Shown here one piece after another: positions 10,801-17,013 of a DNA stretch of 64,000 nt (the first letter of the stretch is position 1; the number at the start of each line of letters is the position of its first letter). The position numbers and the translations under genes were made by a program. The notes beneath the pieces are model-generated. The model worked only from the letters and a program-made list of their open reading frames with translations, did not search any database and was not told the DNA's origin. This DNA comes from Chryseobacterium piscicola (GTDB taxonomy: Bacteria; Bacteroidota; Bacteroidia; Flavobacteriales; Weeksellaceae): contig NZ_FTOJ01000004.1 of NCBI RefSeq assembly GCF_900156685.1, forward strand, positions 1 to 64,000, read 5' to 3'.

Positions 10801-11787
10801 CCAGATATTGCTTTTAATATAACAACTGGGTTGTTGTATGGCGTAAATGTTACAACCGGTCAATTAGTGTCTATTAATCCAGCTACTTCTGTTGTAACTC
10901 CAATTGGAATAACTCCAGGCTCTGCACTTTTTGGGGCGATGTTTGCCTCAAGTACTGGTGAAATTTATGGTGCGGAAAATGGAGGTGGTTTCTATCAGTT
11001 CAATCTTACGACTGGGCAAAGAGTTTTAATCTCCAATGCACCTGCAAGTTCAGGAAATGACGGTGCGCATTGCGTTACTGCGCCTATTGTATTCAGTGCA
11101 GATTTAGCAATTACCAAAACTGATGGTAAAATCAATTATTCATCAGGAACCACAAACACCTATACTGTGGTAGTAAGTAATAATGGTCCTTTTGGTGTGT
11201 TGGGAGCAACGGTTTCAGATCCGGTTCCAGCAGGTATTCCTGCAGGAAATGTGAGTTACTCAGTTCCTGTGGTAACAGGTGGTGCAACTACAAGTATTAC
11301 TTCTGCACAAACAGGAGCGTTAAATGATGTTGTTAATGTACCTGTTGGAGGAACCATTACATATACCATTACTATTGCAATTCCTATTTCGTATTCAGGA
11401 GACTTAGTGAATGTAGCTACGGTTACCTCACCAGCAAATTCTACAGATTCAGACTCTACAAATAATACAGCAACGGATACTGATACAGCAGCTGTATGTT
11501 ACAATAACCCAAATACTACGGGAACAGGAGTAGATACAAAACATGGTATTACTTTGTTACAACGTGCAGGGTCAAACAATGGTGGATGGCCAATGATAAG
11601 AAAATCGGCACACACTGTTTTAGAATCTAATACCAAAGGATTTGTTGTTTCTAGAGTGACGACTTTAGGTTTATCGGCTATTACCAATCCACAAGAAGGA
11701 ATGATGGTGTATGACACCGTAGCTGAATGTTTGAAAATTTTTGACGGAACAGTATGGAGTTGTTTTAATACTCCGGCGTGTCCATAA
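4846..11787 (+). CDS. Giant multidomain surface protein, surface module 1
   Basis: The 2313-residue product has an unusually long leader (about 62 residues, hydrophobic part near 47-60, ending TFAQ). After it come a glycine-rich segment (about 85-285) and two Ig-like repeats sharing P-V-F-x-LGAT and CxxAGTV (about 287-460). Next are cadherin-like domains with a VLANDLC-type motif (465-555 and 1075-1165). Between them is a large beta-rich region faintly like IgGFc-binding domains (555-1072). An SdrD B-like domain (SGTVYNDVNGNG, about 1170-1240) and two DUF11 domains (about 1446-1558 and 2086-2215) follow. Thrombospondin type 3 Ca-binding repeats (DSDGDGVGD, DSDNDGCLD) and a propeller-like DUF6923-type region (about 1864-2078) are also present. 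It ends in a Cys-containing module (LESNTKGFV...GMMVYDT...WSCFNTPACP) instead of a type A domain. Probably a cell-surface adhesin. The ligand and export signal are unknown. Confidence 0.85.
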   Translation: MIEKSIQLLHNAMSMIWGSINTEKYSVYPSRNERSVNYTSTSKLRAVLVATLVLSSVFTFAQTVIGSYTTSGTQTFVVPPGVTSITTQVWGGGGRGGDRTGLIGLGTAGGGGGGGGAYSLQTIAVTPGQVLTINVGNGSNSASAGGDSWVSTSAVVANAVVLAKGGNSVGGNNTNGASGGSAAAGIGSTKFNGGNGSNAASNNGGGGGASAGTAANGTSAVNTATGAAAPTGGGNGGNGQTSGSGNGSNGASPGGAGGGARSLCIALCGSGSGGNGAAGQVIITCTDIGTPVFALGATSTRCQAAGTVNYTASSTNTTNLTYALDAASLAAGNTINASTGAVTYAAAWSGTSTVTVTAVGCAGPKTATHTITNTASAGVPVFTLGATSQRCAGAGTVSYVATSANSTGIVYALDPASLAAGNTINTSTGLVTYTASWSGISTITATASGCFNVSATHQADSGSFFVNDDAYITNQGQPITFNVLANDLCNINPSMVTITQQPVGGFVTLGANGQMTYVSFGAFLGTETIKYQVCSNGPTVTCKIATVTINVLEVPDDPCFLANKEKTYYLPFPENDAQLKQSLLSAASANLLTANVRSIVSISVPYPGTNLIYDQWEDGYEADIKNPAQGSTQIWGDGIISNGVAPGFPTDVIPAGGFITLDNTFPWSRPTTTLAFDGKDKIFSTANISVSKVNGDAGTVAGPPITPLFNVQSVKTNVSDITRFGNFFVLPFGENVIDGPTTAFRYTGLFVRAKDNGTVVELDYDADGDFDVTSPTLNEGEVWFYNGVGSTPGIFIATSPPADDVDNATDIKAGARVSANNPVGIDLVFGGIDTYGTRNIPVLPSQFYGTTYYSPVYSTNAAAPALAYFVNPTGSAITINWSRASGTPLSGSFTVPANNGRVTFNLNVATGTKFTSAGGESYTAVVIMDADNAGTTYDWAFNMIPEKRLSSAALVAWAPGSSDGSANYNPVWVTPKTTTTVYVKYDGNVTAGPNQSPCGGYYDVSFTVNALESRQIKNPGSSNDNSGMAVYNCNDVPMAMVWGQSSETTTPGGSPALDVGYTMEPKCFAKIVFAADDKVITPQNTPITINVAGNDTGFLVVLNPANSVVITQPTNGTIVKNPSGTYTYTPNAGFTGQDSFTYNICGQGADSSICDLATVFINIPCAIVVDANVISGTVYNDVNGNGTPNAGEAGVSAISVQLYDDLNSNGVIDTLEPVLQTQSTTSGANAGTFQFNLPNSTYLDQFNTNGSATGSNGTTTWVAPWLEIGEATGFGLGNIQVIGNKLRIQGNGLITQIGASRTANLLGAGQAELTFDFDKSAFNTTPNDWVDVQVASSPLGPWVTLARYSGLPAATGSQTFAIPTALISATTTIRFLESDNAGFTNTERVDFDNVKIRYVLDKKYIVKLASPIANSWVQSSTPVTTAVGIKNFSDGDCSTKFGLVKSDVVITKTVNNPFPIFGSNVTFTLTANNAGPSDAPSVTVNDALPTGYMFVSATPSVGTYTGGVWTIGTLANGATETLTIVATFKNTGNYTNTAVISTTGNDPNLTNNTSSVTPIPQMDSDGDGVGDLVDIDDDNDGILDTDEQTCLSPISIGVNPNPTASEIYGGTTATYTEVLGSVAPISFGGYNGFNPSGYPSKLKIDYSKTLTNYAFRISDLDNLEKVRVLVYDKNGVLVPNILPYITYQGADVLASAQSSMSVLVESNTNIGGTGNSFNANIYIDFKLPFEVSRIDFDFYDRSNGSPEYYFLSGCVVKDTDGDTISDYLDLDSDNDGCLDAIEGSANISLSELVSSGGTVVVGTGSTASNQNLCENGACVNAQGLPQLSPLISGYSNTTGQGVGTSANSSIKNAQCANAFGCDSRMYLSQVDTLYDVDTTSNPFTYPSVGTSSVNYNAIAINPLDGRLYGMQVSNSNNVVVINTDGSSINLGPVTNLPTGVTYNAGEIDNLGNYYVKVNNENPQLYKINLNTLTATLITLNTSIYVPDIAFNITTGLLYGVNVTTGQLVSINPATSVVTPIGITPGSALFGAMFASSTGEIYGAENGGGFYQFNLTTGQRVLISNAPASSGNDGAHCVTAPIVFSADLAITKTDGKINYSSGTTNTYTVVVSNNGPFGVLGATVSDPVPAGIPAGNVSYSVPVVTGGATTSITSAQTGALNDVVNVPVGGTITYTITIAIPISYSGDLVNVATVTSPANSTDSDSTNNTATDTDTAAVCYNNPNTTGTGVDTKHGITLLQRAGSNNGGWPMIRKSAHTVLESNTKGFVVSRVTTLGLSAITNPQEGMMVYDTVAECLKIFDGTVWSCFNTPACP

Positions 11788-11800
11788 ATAAAAACAGATT

Positions 11801-11838
11801 GAAGGGGAGGGTATTTCCAAAAAGAAATACTTTCCTTC
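11801..11838 (+). promoter_or_regulatory. Intercistronic hairpin, module 1
   Basis: An imperfect inverted repeat lies between the giant gene and its small partner. The left arm 11801-11817 starts GAAGG and ends GTATTTC; the right arm 11824-11838 is GAAATACTTTCCTTC. No long T-run follows. It may act as a partial terminator or an mRNA-processing and stability element. Module 2 has a hairpin of different sequence at the same place. Confidence 0.55.
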
Positions 11839-11868
11839 TCAATTTTAATTTATAAAAATACTTTAAAA

Positions 11869-12414
11869 ATGAAAAGATTAATCATAAGTATATTTCTAGG
11901 AGCTGTTGCTCTGTGTAATGCGCAGGTAATCATAGGAGATGCTGTAGGAACAGCGAGTGTTAAAACCTCAGTTCTTTTAGAATTTGCAGCAGGTCAAAAC
12001 AAAGGTATCATATTACCATACGTAAGAACGTTGCCTTCTGGTACATCACTCACGGCAGGAACTATTTTACTAGATGCGAGTACAGCAACAGCATCCAGAG
12101 TGAAATATTATGCAGGAACTACAAAAGGATGGGTTGATTTAAGTGGTCAAAACGCAAACCTTACCACTGTATTAGCACAACAACCTGCTGGAGTAACTGA
12201 AAGTATTTCTAAGGCAATAATAGGTTCAGATACAAGTAGTGCAGATGGTGTTTTAATATTGGAAAGCATTACCAAAGCGATGGTTTTGCCTACGGTGGCA
12301 GACACGAATGATGTGCCAAGTCCGAGTCCGGGTATGATGGTTTACATCAACAAGGCAGGCGCAAAAAGATTAGCCGTTTTCAATGGCAGTAAATGGAGTT
12401 ATTGGAAACCGTAA
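11869..12414 (+). CDS. Small secreted partner protein, surface module 1
   Basis: The 181-residue product starts with a signal peptide (MKRLIISIFLGAVALCNAQ). The mature part reads as two tandem copies of one beta-rich module. Copy one has LLEFAAGQNKGIILPYVRT...GTILLD...KYYAGT..WVDLSG. Copy two has LILESITKAMVLPTVAD...PGMMVYI...LAVFNGSKWSYW. The second copy is clearly related to the last ~60 residues of the giant protein encoded 81 bp upstream. The module resembles the tail-fibre-like KG(L/F)(L/V)xxRMT...GMMVYDT segments common in Bacteroidetes surface proteins. A strong terminator follows, so it closes the module. Inferred role: an accessory subunit binding or capping the large protein through the shared domain. 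Confidence 0.8.
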   Translation: MKRLIISIFLGAVALCNAQVIIGDAVGTASVKTSVLLEFAAGQNKGIILPYVRTLPSGTSLTAGTILLDASTATASRVKYYAGTTKGWVDLSGQNANLTTVLAQQPAGVTESISKAIIGSDTSSADGVLILESITKAMVLPTVADTNDVPSPSPGMMVYINKAGAKRLAVFNGSKWSYWKP

Positions 12415-12426
12415 CAAAAACAAGAG

Positions 12427-12458
12427 AAAAGCCGAATCAATTTTGATTCGGCTTTTTT
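12427..12458 (+). terminator. Terminator of surface module 1
   Basis: A perfect stem AAAGCCGAATCA / TGATTCGGCTTT with a short loop is followed by a T-run, 13 bp after the stop codon at 12414. Confidence 0.85.
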
Positions 12459-12508
12459 GTTTTTAAGAAGTAGACTTAATGAATCCAAAATGTAATTTAT
12501 TAATAAAC

Positions 12509-12630
12509 TTAACATAATATCATAAAAAAATACTTAATTTTGCCACCATTATTTTTTTTTCAGGTATAAACCATTGATAAGGTTTGTAAAATTTTCGCTT
12601 TTAATAAAAATGTTATTTTTCAGAAATTTT
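12509..12630 (+). promoter_or_regulatory. Conserved promoter and leader of surface module 2
   Basis: TTAACATAAT at 12509-12518, the -7 box TAATTTTG at 12535-12542, and the leader block at 12573-12630 match module 1 in order and spacing. The leader block differs from that copy at only a few positions. Confidence 0.65.
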
Positions 12631-12660
12631 AAAACAGCTCATAGTAAAGCGCAAAATAAA

Positions 12661-13401
12661 ATGCGTTTTTTTGGCGTGCTCATCATTTCTTTTTTTTTAC
12701 ATATTCAATTGTTTGGAGCGGCTACAAAAATTAATCTTAAGAAAGAAAGTTTAGCGCTCATCAGTACGAAGGTTTCTATAGAATTGTATTCTTACCCAAA
12801 TAATGTAGAAAACACCATTGTAACAGATACTATATATCAATCTGCACATGTTTTAGCAGAAAACTCAGAGAAGCAATTTGATGAAAATCTAACCAACATT
12901 ATTTCTTCAGATGATATTTCCCAAGAGTCTCCAGATATTCAGGAAAAAGACAATAAAACGATTTTTATTTCGGCTGGAACAACAATAGTCGGTTTAGATA
13001 AAATCTACAAAGTAAAAATTGTTGTTGAAAAAAGAAAATCCCAACCAACAGAGTTTTCAAAAACTTCTTTTTTAGAACAAACTAACAAAACGTTATCTGA
13101 AAATAAAGCCGATAAAAAATTAGCGCTGTTAGTACAAAGGATTCAGGAAGAGGCAAAAAATAACTTTTTGGTTTCTTCCAGTGGTGATTCTGGGATTACA
13201 GTAAGTTCAGGTAAAACCAAAACGGCTATTCTAGTTTCTTCTAATATAGTACAAAATCATGCTCTTGCTTCAACTTATGATCAAACAATTCTTAAGATTG
13301 AAAGCCAATTACAAAAGCAAAAATTCTATACCTCACTTTCTTATTTGCAATTTGGCAAATTCAGAAGTTCTTCACTTCGGGGGCCACCATACGTTGCATA
13401 G
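12661..13401 (+). CDS. Exported protein of unknown function, surface module 2 (paralogue of 3869-4606)
   Basis: The 246-residue product starts with a signal peptide, MRFFGVLIISFFLHIQLFGA, nearly identical to its paralogue. The ATG at 12661 is preferred. In-frame codons run further upstream, to a TTG at 12574, but that stretch is the leader block shared with module 1, where the frame is broken. Shared segments are VENTIV.D.IYQS..VLAENS, FISAGTTIVGLDKIYKVKI and ESQLQKQKFYTSLSYLQFGKF, with the tail SSLRGPP. No catalytic motif or known domain was recognised. Similarity is highest in the signal peptide and these islands and lower between them, which suggests divergence after duplication. Confidence 0.8.
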   Translation: MRFFGVLIISFFLHIQLFGAATKINLKKESLALISTKVSIELYSYPNNVENTIVTDTIYQSAHVLAENSEKQFDENLTNIISSDDISQESPDIQEKDNKTIFISAGTTIVGLDKIYKVKIVVEKRKSQPTEFSKTSFLEQTNKTLSENKADKKLALLVQRIQEEAKNNFLVSSSGDSGITVSSGKTKTAILVSSNIVQNHALASTYDQTILKIESQLQKQKFYTSLSYLQFGKFRSSSLRGPPYVA

Positions 13402-13656
13402 CTTTTCAATGTTTTATCTCGTAATTGTCTAAAGCCATTACAATTTTACAATTCAGTTTGTAATATAATCGTACCCCTTCTATTGCGAGGGAAAAAACTT
13501 TCAAATTAAAAACATATAATAAAAACCCTAGAAAATTATGCTATTTTGGTAATTATAACGATTTTTTTTATGGTTCTTTTGTTGAAGCGCTAGATAACGA
13601 CAAATCCAAATTTTTTAGATGACATACAGAATAATAAAAACTGACAAATTAAATTA

Positions 13657-15966
13657 ATGAAAAATAAAAAAATAACAAAAACTTACTCATTTATCCTGAA
13701 GCTTACATTTTTGGCTTGCTTCATATTAGGATTAAGTCAATATCAAGCGCAATGTAGTGTTGATTATTTTGGTTTTTTTGGTGATACACCAACCAATACT
13801 CCTAATGCCACAGCTCAAAATGGAATAACTGGCGTTACTGCATCTGCAATGACGGGAGGACCAGGAATTACGTTAAATAATGTTACAGAAAGCGGAAGTA
13901 CAGGTAGTTCTTCTGTTTTTCAGATGCAAAATTTAGGTTCGGCTAATTTTGCTGCAGCTGTAACCAATAATGATTATATGTTTACCACAATTACGGTGCC
14001 TGCTAATTATAATAGCGTAAGATTACAAGCTGCTCGTATGAAAAATATCGGTGGATTGGCTTCAGGTCGTGGTAATGCGCAATGGGCTATACAGGTTTTT
14101 GATGTAACAGCCAGTGCTTCAACCACAATCTTTCAAGGTGTAACTATTAATAATGCGGCAACTGTAACAGGCACTGCTACGACGAATTTTGATATGTTAC
14201 CTGGAAGAACATATCAAATTCGTTATTTTATTTACAATCTAAATACACCAGCTACTACTACAAGGAGTTATGATAATCCTGTTTTAACTTTTAATGCATT
14301 ACCTGTTTTATCTAGTACAACAGCCACTTTTTGTCCAGGGACAAGCTTTAACTTAAATTCTTTAGTTACAAATACTAATGTATCTACTGCTAATACTACT
14401 TTACAATGGTATACCAATGCTGCTTTAACAACATTGGTTGGTAATCCTAGTGCTGTAGGAGCAGGAACTTATTATGCTTCTTATAGAGATAACACAAACA
14501 ATTGTAATAACCCAGCTACAGGTCCTGTAACAATAACTGAGTCCACCGCAGGGTGTCCCGATGCTGATGGTGATGGAGTTATTGATACTTTAGACCTAGA
14601 TGATGATAACGATGGAATTTTGGACTGTGTTGAACAAGGGTTAGATAAACCAATAAATCAAATATTTGAATTAAATGGAAACGCTTCACAAATCAGCGCC
14701 TCAGAAGTTCAACTTACCTCTGCTGTAAATAACCAAGGTGGGCAAATGTGGTCTTATGGTAAAGTTGATTTCACGAAAAATTTCCGTATTTCTTTTGATG
14801 CATTCTTAGGGAATAATGATGTTGGAGCAGATGGTATAGCTATAGTATTTCATAACGATCCAGCTGGCATTAATGCTACAGGTGCAAATGGTGATGGAAT
14901 CGGTGCTAGAGGTATACAAAACGGTATTGTTTTAGAATTAGATACATATACAAATGCTTTTGACCCAGGTTCTCCTTCTGGTCCAGATCATGGTCAAATC
15001 TGGCGTTCTTCTGATCAATCTGCAATAACTACTGCGATAAGTTTGCCAGATTTAGAAAATGGAATTTGGCAACCAGTGCTTGTTAATTGGGATGCTTCTT
15101 CACAAACATTATCGTACTCTGTAAATGGCACAGCTGCTGGTACTTATACTGGAAACGTTGTAACTAACTTTTTTGGTGGAGCAAATAAAGTCTATTTTGG
15201 ATTTACCGCTTCTACGGGTGGTTTAAATAACGACCAAAGAGTTAGATTCTCATCTTTATGTGCGCTACCAATAGAAATAGATACAGACAATGATGGAATA
15301 CCTAATCATTTAGACACCGATAGTGATGGTGATACTTGCCCGGATGCTGTAGAAGGTTCAGAAAATGTTTCGATAGAGCAGGTTTGGTCTTTGAATTTGC
15401 CAATTGCAGACGCGAACTATGCTAATAGAGGAAAGATAAAAGTTATTTATGATGGGATAACAACCAATACACAACCTAATATTGTAAGCCAATCTGCATC
15501 TGCTTTAGGGGTGCCACAATTGGTAAACAATGCAGGGAATAACTTACATTCTGTTACTAACCCTTCAAATTTAGCTGGTTTTGCAGATAACACAGATGTA
15601 CCGGGACCTACTACAGCAGACATTGGCCAAGGAGCTGGTTCTTCTACCAATGCAGCAGTAAATGCTTGTATTTGTTACAATGATCCCAATACCACCACGG
15701 CAGGCGCAGATACCAAACACGGAATCACGTTATTGAGAAGAGCGGGTGCAGCACCTCAACCCAATAACTGGCCTATGGTAAGAAAATCTGCTTTCACAGC
15801 ATTAGAATCCAATACGAAAGGTTTTGTGATTACCAGAATGACTACCGCAGAGATCAATGCACTTACCGGTCAAAGTGGGATGATGGTTTACGATACCGAT
15901 TTGAAATGTTTAAAATTATTTAACGGGACTGCATGGAGCTGTTTCAATACACCAACCTGTCCTTAA
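13657..15966 (+). CDS. Surface lectin-like multidomain protein, surface module 2
   Basis: The 769-residue product has an export signal in about the first 32 residues (ending SQYQAQ), then a beta-rich region and an Ig-like domain (to about 300). A thrombospondin type 3 repeat (DADGDGVID...DDDNDGILDC) comes next. The domain at about 330-545 has features of L-type (legume-like) lectins: GGQMWS, FDAFLGNNDVGADGIAIVFH, GIVLELDTY, a DHGQIW segment and VNWDASSQTLSYSVNG. A second TSP3 repeat (DTDNDGIPNHLDTDSDGD) precedes the C-terminal module CYNDPNTT...TKHGITLLRRAG...ESNTKGFVITRMTT...GMMVYDT...WSCFNTPTCP. That terminal ~100 residues is closely similar to the end of the giant protein of module 1. Probably a secreted carbohydrate-binding surface protein. 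It lacks a type A sorting domain. Confidence 0.85.
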   Translation: MKNKKITKTYSFILKLTFLACFILGLSQYQAQCSVDYFGFFGDTPTNTPNATAQNGITGVTASAMTGGPGITLNNVTESGSTGSSSVFQMQNLGSANFAAAVTNNDYMFTTITVPANYNSVRLQAARMKNIGGLASGRGNAQWAIQVFDVTASASTTIFQGVTINNAATVTGTATTNFDMLPGRTYQIRYFIYNLNTPATTTRSYDNPVLTFNALPVLSSTTATFCPGTSFNLNSLVTNTNVSTANTTLQWYTNAALTTLVGNPSAVGAGTYYASYRDNTNNCNNPATGPVTITESTAGCPDADGDGVIDTLDLDDDNDGILDCVEQGLDKPINQIFELNGNASQISASEVQLTSAVNNQGGQMWSYGKVDFTKNFRISFDAFLGNNDVGADGIAIVFHNDPAGINATGANGDGIGARGIQNGIVLELDTYTNAFDPGSPSGPDHGQIWRSSDQSAITTAISLPDLENGIWQPVLVNWDASSQTLSYSVNGTAAGTYTGNVVTNFFGGANKVYFGFTASTGGLNNDQRVRFSSLCALPIEIDTDNDGIPNHLDTDSDGDTCPDAVEGSENVSIEQVWSLNLPIADANYANRGKIKVIYDGITTNTQPNIVSQSASALGVPQLVNNAGNNLHSVTNPSNLAGFADNTDVPGPTTADIGQGAGSSTNAAVNACICYNDPNTTTAGADTKHGITLLRRAGAAPQPNNWPMVRKSAFTALESNTKGFVITRMTTAEINALTGQSGMMVYDTDLKCLKLFNGTAWSCFNTPTCP

Positions 15967-15975
15967 TCTAAACGC

Positions 15976-16026
15976 AAAACCGGTCGGCTGATATACACAT
16001 CTTTATATAAACCGATCCGGAGTTTT
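15976..16026 (+). promoter_or_regulatory. Intercistronic hairpin, module 2
   Basis: The arms CCGGTCGG (15980-15987) and CCGATCCGG (16012-16020) pair with one bulge, extended by AAAA/TTTT. The loop is about 24 nt. It sits between the lectin gene and its small partner, the position of the module 1 hairpin, with unrelated sequence. Confidence 0.5.
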
Positions 16027-16047
16027 ATAATTTAAAATTTAAATAAA

Positions 16048-16617
16048 ATGAAAAAAGTAATATTCACCCTATTGATAGCAAGTTTTTCTTTTGCAAATGC
16101 GCAGGTCATTCTAGGTGATGCAGTGGGTACTGCAGCTAATAAAACATCGGTTCTTCTGGATTTTGCTGCAAATCAAAACAAGGGTATTATAGTTCCCTAT
16201 GTTAGAACCTTACCTACGGGAAATGCGTTGGTAGGAGGTTCCATTATTTTAGATGCCACTACCGCAACAGCAGCAAGAATGAAGTATTATAACGAAACTG
16301 TTTGGGTAGACTTGAGTGGTCAAAATGCTAATGTAACCACAGCGTTGGCCAATCAACCAACAGGAATAACAGAAGCTGCGGAAGCCAGAGCAATCATTGG
16401 CACGGTACCAGACCCTATCCCAGGTACATTTCCTGAAGGGGCACTGGTTTTAAACAGTACCACCAAAGCGATGGTATTACCAACTGTTGCAGATGTACAA
16501 GATATTCTAAGTCCTTCACCGGGCATGATGGTTTATGTGGCAGGTGTATCGCCTACTTTCTATAAGCGTCTGGCTGTATTTAACGGAAGCAAATGGAGCT
16601 TCTGGAAACCGGAATAA
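16048..16617 (+). CDS. Small secreted partner protein, surface module 2
   Basis: The 189-residue product is a close paralogue of the protein at 11869-12414. It has a signal peptide (MKKVIFTLLIASFSFANAQ), then V-I-L-GDAVGTAANKTSVLL and two tandem copies of the same beta-rich module (NKGIIVPYVRTLPTG...; STTKAMVLPTVAD...GMMVY...LAVFNGSKWSFW). It is larger than its paralogue by an insert near residue 115 (VPDPIPGTFPEG). It lies 81 bp downstream of the lectin gene, the same spacing as in module 1, and is followed by a strong terminator. Function unknown. The conserved pairing with a large protein that carries the same terminal module argues for a physical partnership. Confidence 0.8.
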   Translation: MKKVIFTLLIASFSFANAQVILGDAVGTAANKTSVLLDFAANQNKGIIVPYVRTLPTGNALVGGSIILDATTATAARMKYYNETVWVDLSGQNANVTTALANQPTGITEAAEARAIIGTVPDPIPGTFPEGALVLNSTTKAMVLPTVADVQDILSPSPGMMVYVAGVSPTFYKRLAVFNGSKWSFWKPE

Positions 16618-16635
16618 AGTTTTATACCTAATTGT

Positions 16636-16674
16636 AAACCATCCCGAAATTTATTTTTGGGATGGTTTTTTTTG
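16636..16674 (+). terminator. Terminator of surface module 2
   Basis: A perfect 10-bp stem AAACCATCCC (16636-16645) / GGGATGGTTT (16659-16668) is followed by eight T residues. Its T-run overlaps the -33 element of the rpoB promoter. Confidence 0.85.
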
Positions 16675-16701
16675 TTTAATAGAAATTTTATCGTAATTTT
16701 G
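16671..16701 (+). promoter_or_regulatory. rpoBC promoter
   Basis: TTTG (16671-16674), 19 bp of spacer, then TAATTTTG (16694-16701) is a full match to the Bacteroidetes -33/-7 consensus. The predicted leader before the rpoB ATG is about 305 nt and contains no ORF of note, so post-initiation control is possible. Confidence 0.65.
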
Positions 16702-17013
16702 CAGTCCTGTTTGAAGTCAATTATTATATTATCTATTGAAAATCAATGTTTTACTCTTTTATTTGGTTAAAAGGGTTTTGTTGTTTTTCTACCATAAATA
16801 AATGATTTTCTTCTCGCAGAAAAAATATTTTGCATTACGCTGTGAAAAGATATACCAGTGTTGCAGTTAGAAAGATTTAGAAATCAATATATTAGTTATA
16901 GGTTCTTCGTGCGTATTAAAGCACTTTTGCCCTTATCTCACTCTATTTGTTTTCTTTGCTCTCTGATATTTTTTTAAACAAAATATTTTTTAACCCCCTT
17001 TCTTAAAAGTTTT
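16702..17013 (+). other. Long untranslated leader of rpoB
   Basis: There is no gene here. The stretch is AT-rich, with no strong hairpin and no second good -7 box. rplL, the usual neighbour upstream of rpoB, is absent. Confidence 0.5.

Noticed and set aside
12574-12660. TTG-initiated N-terminal extension of the module 2 exported protein
   Set aside because: The same nucleotides upstream of module 1 contain a stop in this frame, so the stretch is leader RNA, and the signal peptide begins at MRFFG.
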